Positions 1 through 7,560 are shown, numbered from the stretch's first letter. The stretch: DNA of 35,610 bases from Flavobacterium sp. (GCA_018401995.1 JAGYJR010000019.1:1-35610), one strand, 5' to 3'. Program-made: numbers and translations. The notes: generated by a model from the sequence alone, not told the origin.

Positions 1-81
1 TATCCTGGGGTTTGCCATGAAGACGATTTGGAATACTATTTAACCAATTGTCCAAATCCTGAACAAGTATTAAATTTTTAA
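1..81 (+). CDS. C-terminal end of an unidentified protein (partial)
   Basis: The frame is open from the first base and ends at a TAA at 79-81. It gives 26 residues beginning YPGVCHEDDLEYYL and ending in EQVLNF. The start lies outside the window. The fragment is too short to assign a family; the acidic, Asn/Pro-containing end looks like an ordinary soluble C-terminus. Its only relevance here is that it puts a gene in the same direction just upstream of the trp leader, so readthrough into the trp leader is possible. Confidence that it is coding rests on the clean open frame and the in-frame stop only. Confidence 0.5.
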   Translation, partial: YPGVCHEDDLEYYLTNCPNPEQVLNF

Positions 82-86
82 AATAA

Positions 87-119
87 TTTGGTTATTCAAA
101 AATTAATTAGCAATATTTG
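87..119 (+). promoter_or_regulatory. Probable trp operon promoter
   Basis: A TTTG at 87-90 is followed after 21 bp by AATATTTG at 112-119, one mismatch from the Bacteroidota -7 consensus TAnnTTTG. The spacing fits the known 19-21 bp range. Transcription would begin around 124-128, a short distance before the leader-peptide ATG at 139. This is a consensus match only; no start site is shown. Confidence 0.5.
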
Positions 120-138
120 CATCATACAATAACAAATA

Positions 139-195
139 ATGATTTCAATTTTAAACAATACTTGGTGGTGGTCTAACTTACGTCGAACGTCGTGA
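139..195 (+). CDS. trpL: trp operon leader peptide
   Basis: This 18-residue frame reads MISILNNTWWWSNLRRTS and stops at a TGA. Residues 9-11 are three consecutive tryptophans (TGG TGG TGG at 163-171), which is extremely unlikely by chance in AT-rich spacer DNA. It lies directly upstream of an intrinsic terminator (236-268) and trpE (290). In classical attenuation the ribosome stalls at Trp codons when charged tRNA-Trp is scarce, which changes leader RNA folding and lets transcription continue. A hairpin can form over the end of the frame (CTTACG near 176-181 with CGTGAG at 190-195). I could not build a convincing long antiterminator by eye, so the exact switch is inferred. The peptide itself is probably without function after synthesis. 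Confidence 0.82.
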   Translation: MISILNNTWWWSNLRRTS

Positions 196-235
196 GCAAA
201 ACCTGCTATAGTATCATTTAAAACCAAATACATAG

Positions 236-268
236 AAAAGGCTTGTCAATCACGACAAGCCTTTTTTT
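236..268 (+). terminator. trp attenuator (intrinsic terminator)
   Basis: A perfect 12-bp stem pairs AAAAGGCTTGTC (236-247) with GACAAGCCTTTT (254-265) around the loop AATCAC, and a T-run continues to 268. It sits 40 bases after the leader-peptide stop and 21 bases before the trpE start. A strong terminator in front of the first structural gene of an operon only makes sense if it is conditional, so it is read as the attenuator. Confidence 0.85.
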
Positions 269-289
269 ATTGCCAAAAATTAAACAAAT

Positions 290-1690
290 ATGAAAAAATA
301 CAAGTTACATACCAATTACAAACAAATTCTTGCCGACACCATTACGCCAGTGAGTGTTTACTTGAAAATTCGCGATAAATTTCCAAATAGTATTTTGTTG
401 GAAAGTTCAGATTATCATGCCAATGACAACAGTTTTTCGTACATCTGTTTCAATCCGATTGCTTCTTTTAAAGTAGAAAATCAAAAAATTGAAACGAATT
501 TTCCAGATGGTTTTTCAGAAATCATTCCCATTGATGCTGATGTGAATGTAGCCAAAGAAATCGAAAATTTCTCTAACCAATTTCAAACCGAAAAATCTGA
601 TTTTAAATTTATTACACAAGGATTGTTTGGTTATATTGGGTACGATGCCATTCAATATTTTGAAAAAGTTTCGATTGCAGAAAAATCATTGGAAAACAAA
701 ATTCCTGAAATCTTTTACGCTGTTTACCAAAACATTATTGCAATAAATCATTTCAAAAACGAAGCGTATTTGTTTTGCCATAGTTTCGATGAAAGCAATA
801 ATATCGCTGAAATCGAACATTTATTACAAGCGAAAAACTTTGCTTCATTTTCCTTCCAAAAATCAGGAAACGGAACTTCTAACTTAACTGATGACGAATT
901 TAAAAATTACGTTGCATTAGCCAAAAAACATTGTTTACGAGGCGATGTATTCCAATTGGTGTTATCCAGAAGATTTTCGCAAGGTTTCAAAGGCGATGAA
1001 TTCAATGTGTATCGTGCTTTACGAAGTATCAATCCTTCTCCTTATTTGTTCTATTTCGATTATGGAAATTTCAAAATATTTGGTTCATCACCCGAAGCGC
1101 AATTGGTCATCAAAAATAATTTGGCAGAAATTCACCCAATAGCAGGAACATTCAAACGCACAGGAAACGACGAACAAGATGCTGAATTAGCCAAAAAACT
1201 AGGAAAAGACGCCAAAGAAAACAGTGAACACGTCATGTTAGTCGATTTAGCAAGAAATGATTTAAGTCGAAGTTGCCACGAAGTGAAAGTAGAAAAATAC
1301 AAAGAAGTGCAGTTTTTCTCTCACGTGATTCATTTGGTTTCAAAAGTCACTGGAAAATTAAAAGAAAAGCATACTTTTATGGAATTAGTAGCCAAAACAT
1401 TCCCAGCAGGAACATTAACTGGAGCTCCAAAAATAAAGGCCATGCAATTGATTGAAAACATCGAAAAAACCAATCGAGGTTTCTACGGTGGCGCCATCGG
1501 AGTGTTAGATTTTGAAGGCAATTTCAATCACGCGATTATGATTCGTTCCTTTTTGAGTAAAAATCATACGCTACATTTTCAAGCTGGGGCCGGAATTGTA
1601 GAAAGTTCAACCGAAGAAAACGAAATGCAAGAAGTGTATAATAAGTTAGGCGCTTTACAAAAAGCATTAGACTTAGCAGAAAACATATAA
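290..1690 (+). CDS. trpE: Anthranilate synthase component I
   Basis: TrpE converts chorismate to anthranilate using ammonia delivered by TrpG; this is the committed step of tryptophan synthesis. The 466-residue length is normal for the family. LLESS at residues 36-40 corresponds to the LLES element known to form the tryptophan feedback site, so feedback inhibition is likely. The C-terminal chorismate-binding domain shows GTFKRTGNDEQD, ENSEHVMLVDLARND, FPAGTLTGAPK and a terminal GAGIVESS segment. The ATG at 290 lies just after the attenuator and nothing upstream extends the homology. It is first in a same-strand trpEGDCFBA operon. The presence of the feedback motif and of trpG next door favour TrpE over aminodeoxychorismate synthase PabB. 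Confidence 0.95.
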   Translation: MKKYKLHTNYKQILADTITPVSVYLKIRDKFPNSILLESSDYHANDNSFSYICFNPIASFKVENQKIETNFPDGFSEIIPIDADVNVAKEIENFSNQFQTEKSDFKFITQGLFGYIGYDAIQYFEKVSIAEKSLENKIPEIFYAVYQNIIAINHFKNEAYLFCHSFDESNNIAEIEHLLQAKNFASFSFQKSGNGTSNLTDDEFKNYVALAKKHCLRGDVFQLVLSRRFSQGFKGDEFNVYRALRSINPSPYLFYFDYGNFKIFGSSPEAQLVIKNNLAEIHPIAGTFKRTGNDEQDAELAKKLGKDAKENSEHVMLVDLARNDLSRSCHEVKVEKYKEVQFFSHVIHLVSKVTGKLKEKHTFMELVAKTFPAGTLTGAPKIKAMQLIENIEKTNRGFYGGAIGVLDFEGNFNHAIMIRSFLSKNHTLHFQAGAGIVESSTEENEMQEVYNKLGALQKALDLAENI

Positions 1691-1695
1691 AATTA

Positions 1696-1743
1696 AAGAA
1701 CAAGGACAAGAACAAGAACAAGAACAAGTGCAAGAACAAAAGC
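1696..1743 (+). repeat. Hexamer tandem array between trpE and trpG
   Basis: Eight consecutive 6-bp units follow the trpE stop. Five read AAGAAC exactly and the others are variants (AAGGAC, AAGTGC, AAAAGC). No gene is encoded. This is low-complexity spacer sequence with no recognised function. Confidence 0.75.
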
Positions 1744-1760
1744 AAAAATGAAGTACATAT

Positions 1761-1805
1761 TGTCACGTCGAGCGAATGCCTGTTCCGTATTTTCGGAATC
1801 GAGAC
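1761..1805 (+). repeat. REP-like palindromic repeat, incomplete copy
   Basis: The stretch begins TGTCACGTCGAGCG and continues with a TTCCG...CGGAA mini-palindrome and ATCGAGA. The same order of motifs occurs at 3494-3531 in the trpD-trpC spacer. There the element is complete, with a closing inverted arm (CGCTCGATGTGACA) that is missing here. It is therefore a truncated member of the same dispersed family. Confidence 0.6.
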
Positions 1806-1852
1806 TTTTTAAATTAATTTAATTTTTTAAATCTGTGTTCCAAAAAATGAAC

Positions 1853-1880
1853 CTGAAACTTGAAACTTGAAACTTGAAAC
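1853..1880 (+). repeat. Heptamer tandem array before trpG
   Basis: Four tandem 7-bp units (CTGAAAC followed by three copies of TTGAAAC) end nine bases before the trpG ATG. The last unit supplies an in-frame TTG that would add five residues to TrpG. This is judged an artefact of the repeat, not the real start. Confidence 0.75.
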
Positions 1881-1888
1881 AAAAAATT

Positions 1889-2452
1889 ATGAAAATAGCA
1901 GTTATAGACAATTACGACAGTTTTACCTACAATTTAGTTCACTATTTAGAGGATTTGAATGCAAATGTAACCGTTTTCAGAAACGATGAATTTGAATTGA
2001 ATGAATTAGAAAAATTTGATAAAATCCTTCTTTCACCAGGACCAGGAATTCCTGATGAAGCTGGTTTGTTGAAAGACGTTATCAAAAAATATGCTTCCAT
2101 TAAAAGCATTTTCGGAGTTTGTTTGGGTTTACAAGCTATTGGTGAAGTTTTCGGTGGAACTTTAACTAATCTAGAAAAAGTCTATCACGGAGTCGCTACC
2201 AAAGTCACAAAAACCGAAGATGATTTCATTTTCAACAATTTACCAAATGAATTTGAAGTTGGGCGCTACCATTCTTGGGTGGTTTCGAATGAAAACCTTC
2301 CAGCCGATTTAATCGTAACTTCTACAGATGAAAACGATCAAATTATGTCGATGAAACATGCAAATTTTGATATTCGAGGTGTGCAATATCATCCTGAAAG
2401 TGTTTTGACTCCTTTTGGAAAAAAAATCTTAGAAAATTGGCTTCAAAACTAG
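1889..2452 (+). CDS. trpG: Anthranilate synthase component II (glutamine amidotransferase)
   Basis: TrpG hydrolyses glutamine and passes ammonia to TrpE. The 187-residue class I amidotransferase begins MKIAVIDNYDSFTYNLVHYL, the standard TrpG/PabA opening. The oxyanion segment LLSPGPGIP is at about 48-55, the nucleophile Cys78 lies in GVCLGLQA, and His168 and Glu170 are in QYHPES. The catalytic triad is complete. The ATG at 1889 is chosen because family homology starts exactly there; the in-frame TTG at 1874 lies in a heptamer repeat. TrpG is a separate protein here, not fused to TrpE or TrpD. A protein of this type may also serve folate synthesis with a PabB elsewhere, which cannot be judged from this window. 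Confidence 0.95.
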   Translation: MKIAVIDNYDSFTYNLVHYLEDLNANVTVFRNDEFELNELEKFDKILLSPGPGIPDEAGLLKDVIKKYASIKSIFGVCLGLQAIGEVFGGTLTNLEKVYHGVATKVTKTEDDFIFNNLPNEFEVGRYHSWVVSNENLPADLIVTSTDENDQIMSMKHANFDIRGVQYHPESVLTPFGKKILENWLQN

Positions 2453-2453
2453 T

Positions 2454-2481
2454 GTTCAGTAGTCAGTGAGAAGTGTTCAGT
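2454..2481 (+). repeat. Degenerate heptamer array between trpG and trpD
   Basis: Four 7-bp units follow the trpG stop: GTTCAGT, AGTCAGT, GAGAAGT and GTTCAGT. It is unrelated in sequence to the heptamer array before trpG but occupies the equivalent place. No function is visible. Confidence 0.55.
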
Positions 2482-2496
2482 CAATAAAAAATCAAA

Positions 2497-3489
2497 ATGA
2501 AAAACATATTAAATCGATTAATCAATCACGAAATTTTAACCAAAGATGAAGCCAAAGACGTTTTGGTCAATATTTCATCGGGAAGTTATAATCCAAGTCA
2601 AATTGCAGCATTTATGACCGTTTACATGATGCGAAGCATTACTATTGAAGAATTAGCAGGTTTCCGAGAAGCTTTGTTAGAATTGTGTATTCCAGTTGAT
2701 TTTTCCGCTTACAACACGATTGACTTGTGCGGAACTGGTGGAGATGGAAAAGATACGTTTAACATTTCCACTTTAGCTTCATTCATCTTAGCTGGAGCTG
2801 GAATAAAAGTCGCCAAACATGGAAATTACGGCGTTTCTTCGATTTCAGGATCAAGTAATGTAATGGAAAAAATGGGTGTGAAATTCACTAATAATCAAGA
2901 TTTTCTAACCAAATCCATCGAAGAAACCAATATTGCCATTTTGCACGCGCCACTCTTCCACCCTGCTATGAAAAATGTGGGTCCGATTCGAAAAGAATTA
3001 GGCGTGAAAACTTTTTTTAACATGTTGGGACCAATGGTAAATCCTTCCTTTCCACAAAATCAAATGGTGGGTGTTTTTAGTTTGGAATTGGCCAGAATGT
3101 ATGCGTATTTGTACCAAAATACTACTACCAACTACTCCATTTTACACGGATTAAGCGGTTTTGATGAAGTTTCCTTGACTGATGAAGTAAAAATCATTTC
3201 CAATGCATCCGAACAAATTCTAAAACCAATAGATTTCAAATTACCCGAATGTAAATTGGAAACCATAAAAGGAGGAACAACAGTGGATGAATCCGCAAAA
3301 ATTTTCTACGATGTCATTTCTGGAAAAGGAACAATCGCTCAAAACAATGTAGTTTGTGCCAATGCCGCCATAGCCATTCAAACCGTTGAAAAATCAAGTT
3401 ATGACGAAGCTCTATCCAAAGCACAAGAAAGTTTAACTAGCGGAAAAGCATTGGGAAAATTGAAAAAATTAATTGAAATAAGTAACTAA
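2497..3489 (+). CDS. trpD: Anthranilate phosphoribosyltransferase
   Basis: TrpD joins anthranilate to phosphoribosyl pyrophosphate, giving phosphoribosylanthranilate. The 330-residue length is typical of the free-standing enzyme. The PRPP-binding glycine loop GTGGDG is at residues 79-84 and is followed by KDTFNIST. The second conserved segment KHGNYGVSSISGSSNVME and the anthranilate-contacting NMLGPMVNP segment are intact. The N-terminal helical domain and C-terminal alpha/beta domain are both present. The ATG at 2497 fits the family start. It is third in the operon, with spacer repeats on both sides. Confidence 0.95.
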   Translation: MKNILNRLINHEILTKDEAKDVLVNISSGSYNPSQIAAFMTVYMMRSITIEELAGFREALLELCIPVDFSAYNTIDLCGTGGDGKDTFNISTLASFILAGAGIKVAKHGNYGVSSISGSSNVMEKMGVKFTNNQDFLTKSIEETNIAILHAPLFHPAMKNVGPIRKELGVKTFFNMLGPMVNPSFPQNQMVGVFSLELARMYAYLYQNTTTNYSILHGLSGFDEVSLTDEVKIISNASEQILKPIDFKLPECKLETIKGGTTVDESAKIFYDVISGKGTIAQNNVVCANAAIAIQTVEKSSYDEALSKAQESLTSGKALGKLKKLIEISN

Positions 3490-3493
3490 TAGT

Positions 3494-3570
3494 TGTCAAT
3501 TCGAGCGATCGCCTGTTCCGAATTTCGGAATCGAGAACTTATGAACATCTCAACTCCGCTCGATGTGACA
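3494..3570 (+). repeat. REP-like palindromic element between trpD and trpC
   Basis: The outer arms TGTCAATTCGAGCG (3494-3507) and CGCTCGATGTGACA (3557-3570) are inverted copies matching at 12 of 14 positions. An inner TTCCGAATTTCGGAA palindrome sits near 3516-3530. The whole element would fold into a cruciform or RNA hairpin inside the trp transcript. A truncated relative lies at 1761-1805. Two copies in 2 kb mark it as a dispersed family. Confidence 0.7.
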
Positions 3571-3584
3571 CAAAAAGAGTAATT

Positions 3585-4370
3585 ATGAACATCCTAGATA
3601 AAATTATAATTGACAAAAAACGTGAAGTTGAACTAAAGAAAAGCATCATTCCAGTTTCGCAATTGGAAGCTTCGGTTTTGTTCAACTCTCGAACCTATTC
3701 AATGAGTAAGTTATTAAAAAACAGCTTTTCAGGAATTATAGCGGAGCACAAACGTCGTTCGCCATCAAAAGCGGTGATAAACAATAATCATTCGGTGGAA
3801 GATGTGGTTTTGGGTTACCAAAATGCTGGTGTTTGTGGGATTTCGGTATTAACGGATGGCAAATATTTTGGTGGAAGCTTAGACGATTTGTTATTGGCAA
3901 AAGCTTCGGTAAATATTCCGTTGTTACGAAAAGAATTCATTGTTGACGAATACCAAATTTTGGAAGCCAAAGCACACGGAGCCGATGTTATCTTATTAAT
4001 TGCAGCTGTTTTAACCCGAGAAGAAATCAAACAGCTATCAGAATTTGCACAAAGTTTGGCATTAGAAGTGTTATTGGAAGTGCATAATTTAGAAGAATTA
4101 GAAAAATCGATTATGCCAAGTTTGGATATGATTGGCGTAAACAATCGCAATTTAAAAACCTTTGAAGTGAGTTTGGAGTACAGCAAACAATTAGCAGCTA
4201 AAATTCCAGACGAATTTGTAAAAGTTTCCGAAAGCGGTATTAGTTCAGTTCAAGCGATAAAAGAATTACAACCTTTTGGTTTCCAAGGTTTTTTAATGGG
4301 CGAACACTTTATGAAAACCGAAAACCCAGGCTTGGAAGCTAAAAGATTTATAACCAACTTAATTTTCTAA
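3585..4370 (+). CDS. trpC: Indole-3-glycerol phosphate synthase
   Basis: TrpC closes the indole ring: carboxyphenylamino-deoxyribulose phosphate becomes indole-3-glycerol phosphate with loss of CO2 and water. The 261-residue (beta/alpha)8 barrel has the signature IIAEHKRRSPSK (Glu54, Lys56), PLLRKEFIVDEYQI carrying the catalytic lysine, GVNNRNLKTF, and VSESGIS at the phosphate site. It is monofunctional; the isomerase TrpF follows as a separate gene. The ATG at 3585 follows a REP-like element by 14 bases. Confidence 0.95.
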   Translation: MNILDKIIIDKKREVELKKSIIPVSQLEASVLFNSRTYSMSKLLKNSFSGIIAEHKRRSPSKAVINNNHSVEDVVLGYQNAGVCGISVLTDGKYFGGSLDDLLLAKASVNIPLLRKEFIVDEYQILEAKAHGADVILLIAAVLTREEIKQLSEFAQSLALEVLLEVHNLEELEKSIMPSLDMIGVNNRNLKTFEVSLEYSKQLAAKIPDEFVKVSESGISSVQAIKELQPFGFQGFLMGEHFMKTENPGLEAKRFITNLIF

Positions 4371-4397
4371 AAATGGTACACTTAATTTTTGAAATTA

Positions 4398-4515
4398 ACC
4401 ACATAGAAACATAGATTAAAAATATAAGAGGAATTCTCAGTAAACATAGACTATGAAAACTTAAAAAAAGTGAAACGCCTCAATTAAGTAAACCAAAACT
4501 ATGTTTCTATGTGGT
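4398..4515 (+). repeat. 118-bp inverted-repeat element in the trpC-trpF spacer (family A, copy 1)
   Basis: The perfect 17-bp terminal arms ACCACATAGAAACATAG (4398-4414) and CTATGTTTCTATGTGGT (4499-4515) enclose about 84 bp of AT-rich non-coding sequence. The same arms, two bases longer, delimit another element at 11529-11656 whose interior differs. This makes it a dispersed, non-coding, palindrome-ended element resembling a miniature transposon or REP/BIME. No target-site duplication was confirmed. Confidence 0.8.
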
Positions 4516-4524
4516 CATAAATAA

Positions 4525-5166
4525 ATGAATATGAAAAAACTGAAAATCTGCGGCATGAAATATCCAGAAAACATTACAGAAATTGCCGCATTACAACCGG
4601 ATTATTTAGGTTTTATTTTTTGGGAAAAATCGAGTCGGTTTATGGATGTTGCTACAATTCCTGAACTTCCTGAAACTACCAAAAAAGTTGGGGTTTTTGT
4701 GGATGCTTCTGTTGACGAAATTCGTTCAAAAGTTGCGCAATATCAATTGGATATCGTACAATTACACGGCAATGAATCCGCAAGTTTTTGTACCGAAATC
4801 AAACTTCTGAATGTCGAAATTATCAAAGTATTTTCCATTGGTACTAATTTTGATTTCAGCGTTTTAGAACAATTTCTTCCAATGGTTGATTATTTTCTTT
4901 TTGATACTAAAGGAAAATTACCTGGCGGAAACGGCCTTACTTTCGATTGGAACCTGTTGGAAAATTATCCTTTTGACAAACCGTATTTCTTGAGTGGTGG
5001 CATTGGAATAAATGAATTAGAAGCGATTAAAGCGTTCCAAAAAACCAAAGTTGCAGAAAAATGTATCGCTATCGACGTAAACAGCCAATTTGAAACAAAA
5101 CCCGGCTTTAAAAATAAAATTGAATTAGAAAAATTTAAAAAATTGCTTTATGAAAACGAAATATAA
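4525..5166 (+). CDS. trpF: Phosphoribosylanthranilate isomerase
   Basis: TrpF carries out the Amadori rearrangement of phosphoribosylanthranilate. The product is 213 residues (211 if the ATG at 4531 is used). The N-terminal [11 protein letters not shown] holds the catalytic Cys. Later come [33 protein letters not shown] with the catalytic Asp, FLSGGIG and DVNSQFE, all in family order on a small barrel. The two nearby ATGs cannot be separated from sequence alone. The 3' end overlaps the trpB start by 17 bp, which suggests translational coupling. Confidence 0.93.
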   Translation: MNMKKLKICGMKYPENITEIAALQPDYLGFIFWEKSSRFMDVATIPELPETTKKVGVFVDASVDEIRSKVAQYQLDIVQLHGNESASFCTEIKLLNVEIIKVFSIGTNFDFSVLEQFLPMVDYFLFDTKGKLPGGNGLTFDWNLLENYPFDKPYFLSGGIGINELEAIKAFQKTKVAEKCIAIDVNSQFETKPGFKNKIELEKFKKLLYENEI

Positions 5167-6337
5167 TGTGGACGAAAACGGCTTTTACGGCCAATTTGGA
5201 GGCGCTTTTATTCCTGAAATGTTGTATCCCAATGTGGAAGAATTGAAAGAAAACTACTTGAAAATCATGGCAGAACCTTCTTTTCAAGAAGAATTTAATG
5301 AGTTGTTGCAACAGTTTGTAGGCCGACCAACACCTTTGTATTTTGCCAAAAGATTATCGGAAAAATACAACACCAAAATCTACTTAAAACGAGAAGATTT
5401 GTGTCACACCGGAGCACACAAAATCAACAACACCATCGGCCAAATTTTAGTCGCCAAACGTTTAGGAAAAACCAGAATCATTGCAGAAACTGGCGCTGGT
5501 CAACACGGCGTAGCAACAGCAACGGTTTGCGCTTTAATGGGATTGGAATGCATTGTGTATATGGGTGAAGTTGACATTAAAAGACAAGCGCCAAATGTAG
5601 CTCGCATGAAAATGTTGGGCGCAGAAGTTCGTCCTGCAACTTCGGGTTCGAAAACCTTGAAAGATGCTACCAATGAAGCCATTCGCGATTGGATAAACAA
5701 TCCGATTGATACGTTTTATATTATTGGTTCGGTGGTAGGACCGCATCCTTATCCCGATATGGTGGCACGATTTCAAAGTGTGATTTCCAAAGAAATTAAA
5801 TCGCAACTCTTAACACAAGAAGGCAAAGAAAATCCAGATTACGTAATTGCATGTGTTGGTGGCGGAAGTAACGCAGCTGGTGCTTTTTACGAATTTTTAG
5901 ACGAAGAATCGGTACAATTAATTGCTGTGGAAGCGGCTGGACATGGCGTAGATTCTGGTGAAAGTGCTGCGACATCTGTTTTAGGGAAAATTGGCATTAT
6001 TCACGGAAGCAAAACCTTATTAATGCAAACCGAAGACGGACAAATCACCGAACCCTACTCCATTTCCGCTGGATTGGATTATCCTGGTGTTGGGCCACTT
6101 CACGCGCATTTACACGATACAAAACGAGCAGAATTCATCGCAATTACAGACACCGAAGCCATGCAATCAGGATTAGACTTATCAAAAACAGAAGGTATAA
6201 TTCCAGCAATAGAAACGGCACACGCTTTCTCAGTTTTGGATAAAAAACAATTTGAACCCAATGACATCGTAGTCATCAACTTATCAGGAAGAGGCGACAA
6301 AGATTTGAATACGTATATTGATTATTTTAAATTCTAA
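5150..6337 (+). CDS. trpB: Tryptophan synthase beta chain
   Basis: TrpB condenses indole with serine to give tryptophan, using pyridoxal phosphate. The 395-residue length is standard. The N-terminus has [16 protein letters not shown], typical of the classical TrpB1 that works with TrpA. The PLP lysine is Lys91 in HTGAHKINN, and the phosphate-binding GGGSNA loop follows VIACV in the middle of the protein. [12 protein letters not shown] and the C-terminal LSGRGDKD are intact. The ATG at 5150 lies inside the end of trpF. The 297-bp gap to trpA is unusual, because trpB and trpA are often adjacent; here repeat elements fill it. Confidence 0.96.
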   Translation: MKTKYNVDENGFYGQFGGAFIPEMLYPNVEELKENYLKIMAEPSFQEEFNELLQQFVGRPTPLYFAKRLSEKYNTKIYLKREDLCHTGAHKINNTIGQILVAKRLGKTRIIAETGAGQHGVATATVCALMGLECIVYMGEVDIKRQAPNVARMKMLGAEVRPATSGSKTLKDATNEAIRDWINNPIDTFYIIGSVVGPHPYPDMVARFQSVISKEIKSQLLTQEGKENPDYVIACVGGGSNAAGAFYEFLDEESVQLIAVEAAGHGVDSGESAATSVLGKIGIIHGSKTLLMQTEDGQITEPYSISAGLDYPGVGPLHAHLHDTKRAEFIAITDTEAMQSGLDLSKTEGIIPAIETAHAFSVLDKKQFEPNDIVVINLSGRGDKDLNTYIDYFKF

Positions 6338-6345
6338 AAAAAAGC

Positions 6346-6482
6346 AACCACAAAGCACACCAAGAAGGCACAAGGTTCACAAAGGATGATAACCATCTTG
6401 ATTAAAACTCTGCGGTATAATTTAGTAAAAACACATAAAAAAACTTAGTGCGCTTAGTGCATTCTTGGTGCACTTTGTGGTT
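6346..6482 (+). repeat. 137-bp inverted-repeat element in the trpB-trpA spacer (family B)
   Basis: The 25-bp ends at 6346-6370 and 6458-6482 are inverted copies matching at 22 of 25 positions. The left end begins AACCACAAAGCACACC and the right end finishes GGTGCACTTTGTGGTT. The layout (about 90 bp of non-coding interior, ends starting AACCAC) parallels the family A elements at 4398 and 11529, but the arm sequence differs. It would form a long hairpin in the trp mRNA between trpB and trpA. Confidence 0.75.
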
Positions 6483-6506
6483 AATTAAAACAAATATTTT
6501 TAAATA

Positions 6507-6626
6507 AGCTTATATGAACTCCAACAAAACTTAACCTTAAATGTTAGCTTTTCAACTTATATGACTTTTATGTTTAATAAAACCATTGCGCACTTTGCGA
6601 AAAACTTTGCCTCTTTGCGTTAAAAC
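6507..6626 (+). repeat. Further spacer repeats before trpA
   Basis: CTTATATGAACT at 6509-6520 recurs in near-identical form (CTTATATGACT) at 6556-6566. The segment 6586-6620 contains TTTGCG-type units (GCGCACTTTGCG, CTCTTTGCG). No protein-coding frame of interest is present. It is spacer filler like that elsewhere in the operon and may be part of another inverted-repeat family whose partner arm is lost. Confidence 0.4.
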
Positions 6627-6634
6627 CAAAAAAA

Positions 6635-7396
6635 ATGAACAGAATAAACCAAAAACTCCAAGAAAACAAAAAACTGCTTTCCATTTATTTTACAGCAGGA
6701 TTTCCAAAATTAAACGATACCGTTTCCATTATTCAGGAATTGGAAAAAAACGGCGTAGATATGATTGAAATTGGCTTACCATTTTCCGATCCGTTAGCGG
6801 ATGGTCCAACCATTCAAGAAAGTTCGACACAAGCTATTGAAAACGGCATGACAACTTCGCTCCTATTTGAGCAATTGAAAGACATTCGTAAAAGTGTGCA
6901 AATTCCTTTGATTATTATGGGCTATTTTAATCCGATGTTGCAATTTGGTATAGAAAAATTTTGTCAACAATGTGCGGAAGTTGGTATTGATGGCTTGATT
7001 ATTCCTGATTTGCCTTTGTACGTTTACGAAACAGAATACCAAGCGATTTTTGAAAAATACCATTTGAAAAACATCTTTTTGATTTCACCACAAACGTCAT
7101 TGGAACGCATTCAGCAGATTGATGCGGTTTCGGATAGTTTTATTTACATGGTGAGTTCGGCTGCGGTAACGGGAAGTCAGTCGGGTTTTGGTTTGGAGCA
7201 AATGGAGTATTTCCAAAGAATTGCTGATTTGCACTTAAAAAATCCACAAATTGTAGGTTTTGGCATCAAAGATCAAGAAACTTTCCAGCAAGCCACAACG
7301 CATCAAAAAGGCGCGATTATTGGCAGTGCATTCATCAATTTCTTAAAAGAGAACCCGATTAGTGAAATTCCAAAATTCATTGAAAACATCAGGTGA
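6635..7396 (+). CDS. trpA: Tryptophan synthase alpha chain
   Basis: TrpA cleaves indole-3-glycerol phosphate to indole and glyceraldehyde-3-phosphate, and channels indole to TrpB. The 253-residue barrel has the catalytic pair Glu45 (MIEIGLPFSDP) and Asp56 (PLADGPTIQESS). Other family segments are PLIIMGYFNPM, DGLIIPDLP, FLISPQTS, VSSAAVTGSQSG and GFGIKD. The start MNRINQKLQENKK matches the usual N-terminal helix. It is the last gene of the operon. No clear intrinsic terminator follows, and the sequence passes straight into decayed DNA. Confidence 0.95.
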   Translation: MNRINQKLQENKKLLSIYFTAGFPKLNDTVSIIQELEKNGVDMIEIGLPFSDPLADGPTIQESSTQAIENGMTTSLLFEQLKDIRKSVQIPLIIMGYFNPMLQFGIEKFCQQCAEVGIDGLIIPDLPLYVYETEYQAIFEKYHLKNIFLISPQTSLERIQQIDAVSDSFIYMVSSAAVTGSQSGFGLEQMEYFQRIADLHLKNPQIVGFGIKDQETFQQATTHQKGAIIGSAFINFLKENPISEIPKFIENIR

Positions 7397-7423
7397 TTTA
7401 TTACTAAGACCAAAGTAGTTTAG

Positions 7424-7560
7424 GTTAATAAAAATTTCGCTGTAAACCTAATCAAAAAGCACGGTTCTATTACCATTGGTAAAAAAGCGAACATTATCAT
7501 GACAAAACCCATTACTTCTTTTTACCAATTGCCTTATGAGTTTGGCGATCAAAACCCAAA
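7424..7560 (+). pseudogene. Remnant of an imidazolonepropionase-like C-terminus
   Basis: One reading frame around 7424-7560 gives a segment containing KKHGSITIGKKANIIMTKP followed by ITSFYQLPYEFGD. The GSI.(V/I)GKKAN(L/I)I pattern followed by a Tyr/Pro/Phe-rich end is typical of the C-terminus of amidohydrolases, and the wording is closest to Bacteroidota HutI (imidazolonepropionase, histidine degradation). The rest of the gene is absent: upstream is trpA and a TAG interrupts the frame before this segment. It is read as a stranded 3' fragment left by a deletion or rearrangement. An alternative is another cyclic amidohydrolase. Confidence 0.5.

Noticed and set aside
1874..1888. TTG start giving TrpG five extra residues
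   Set aside because: The codon belongs to a heptamer array and the conserved TrpG N-terminus begins exactly at the ATG at 1889.
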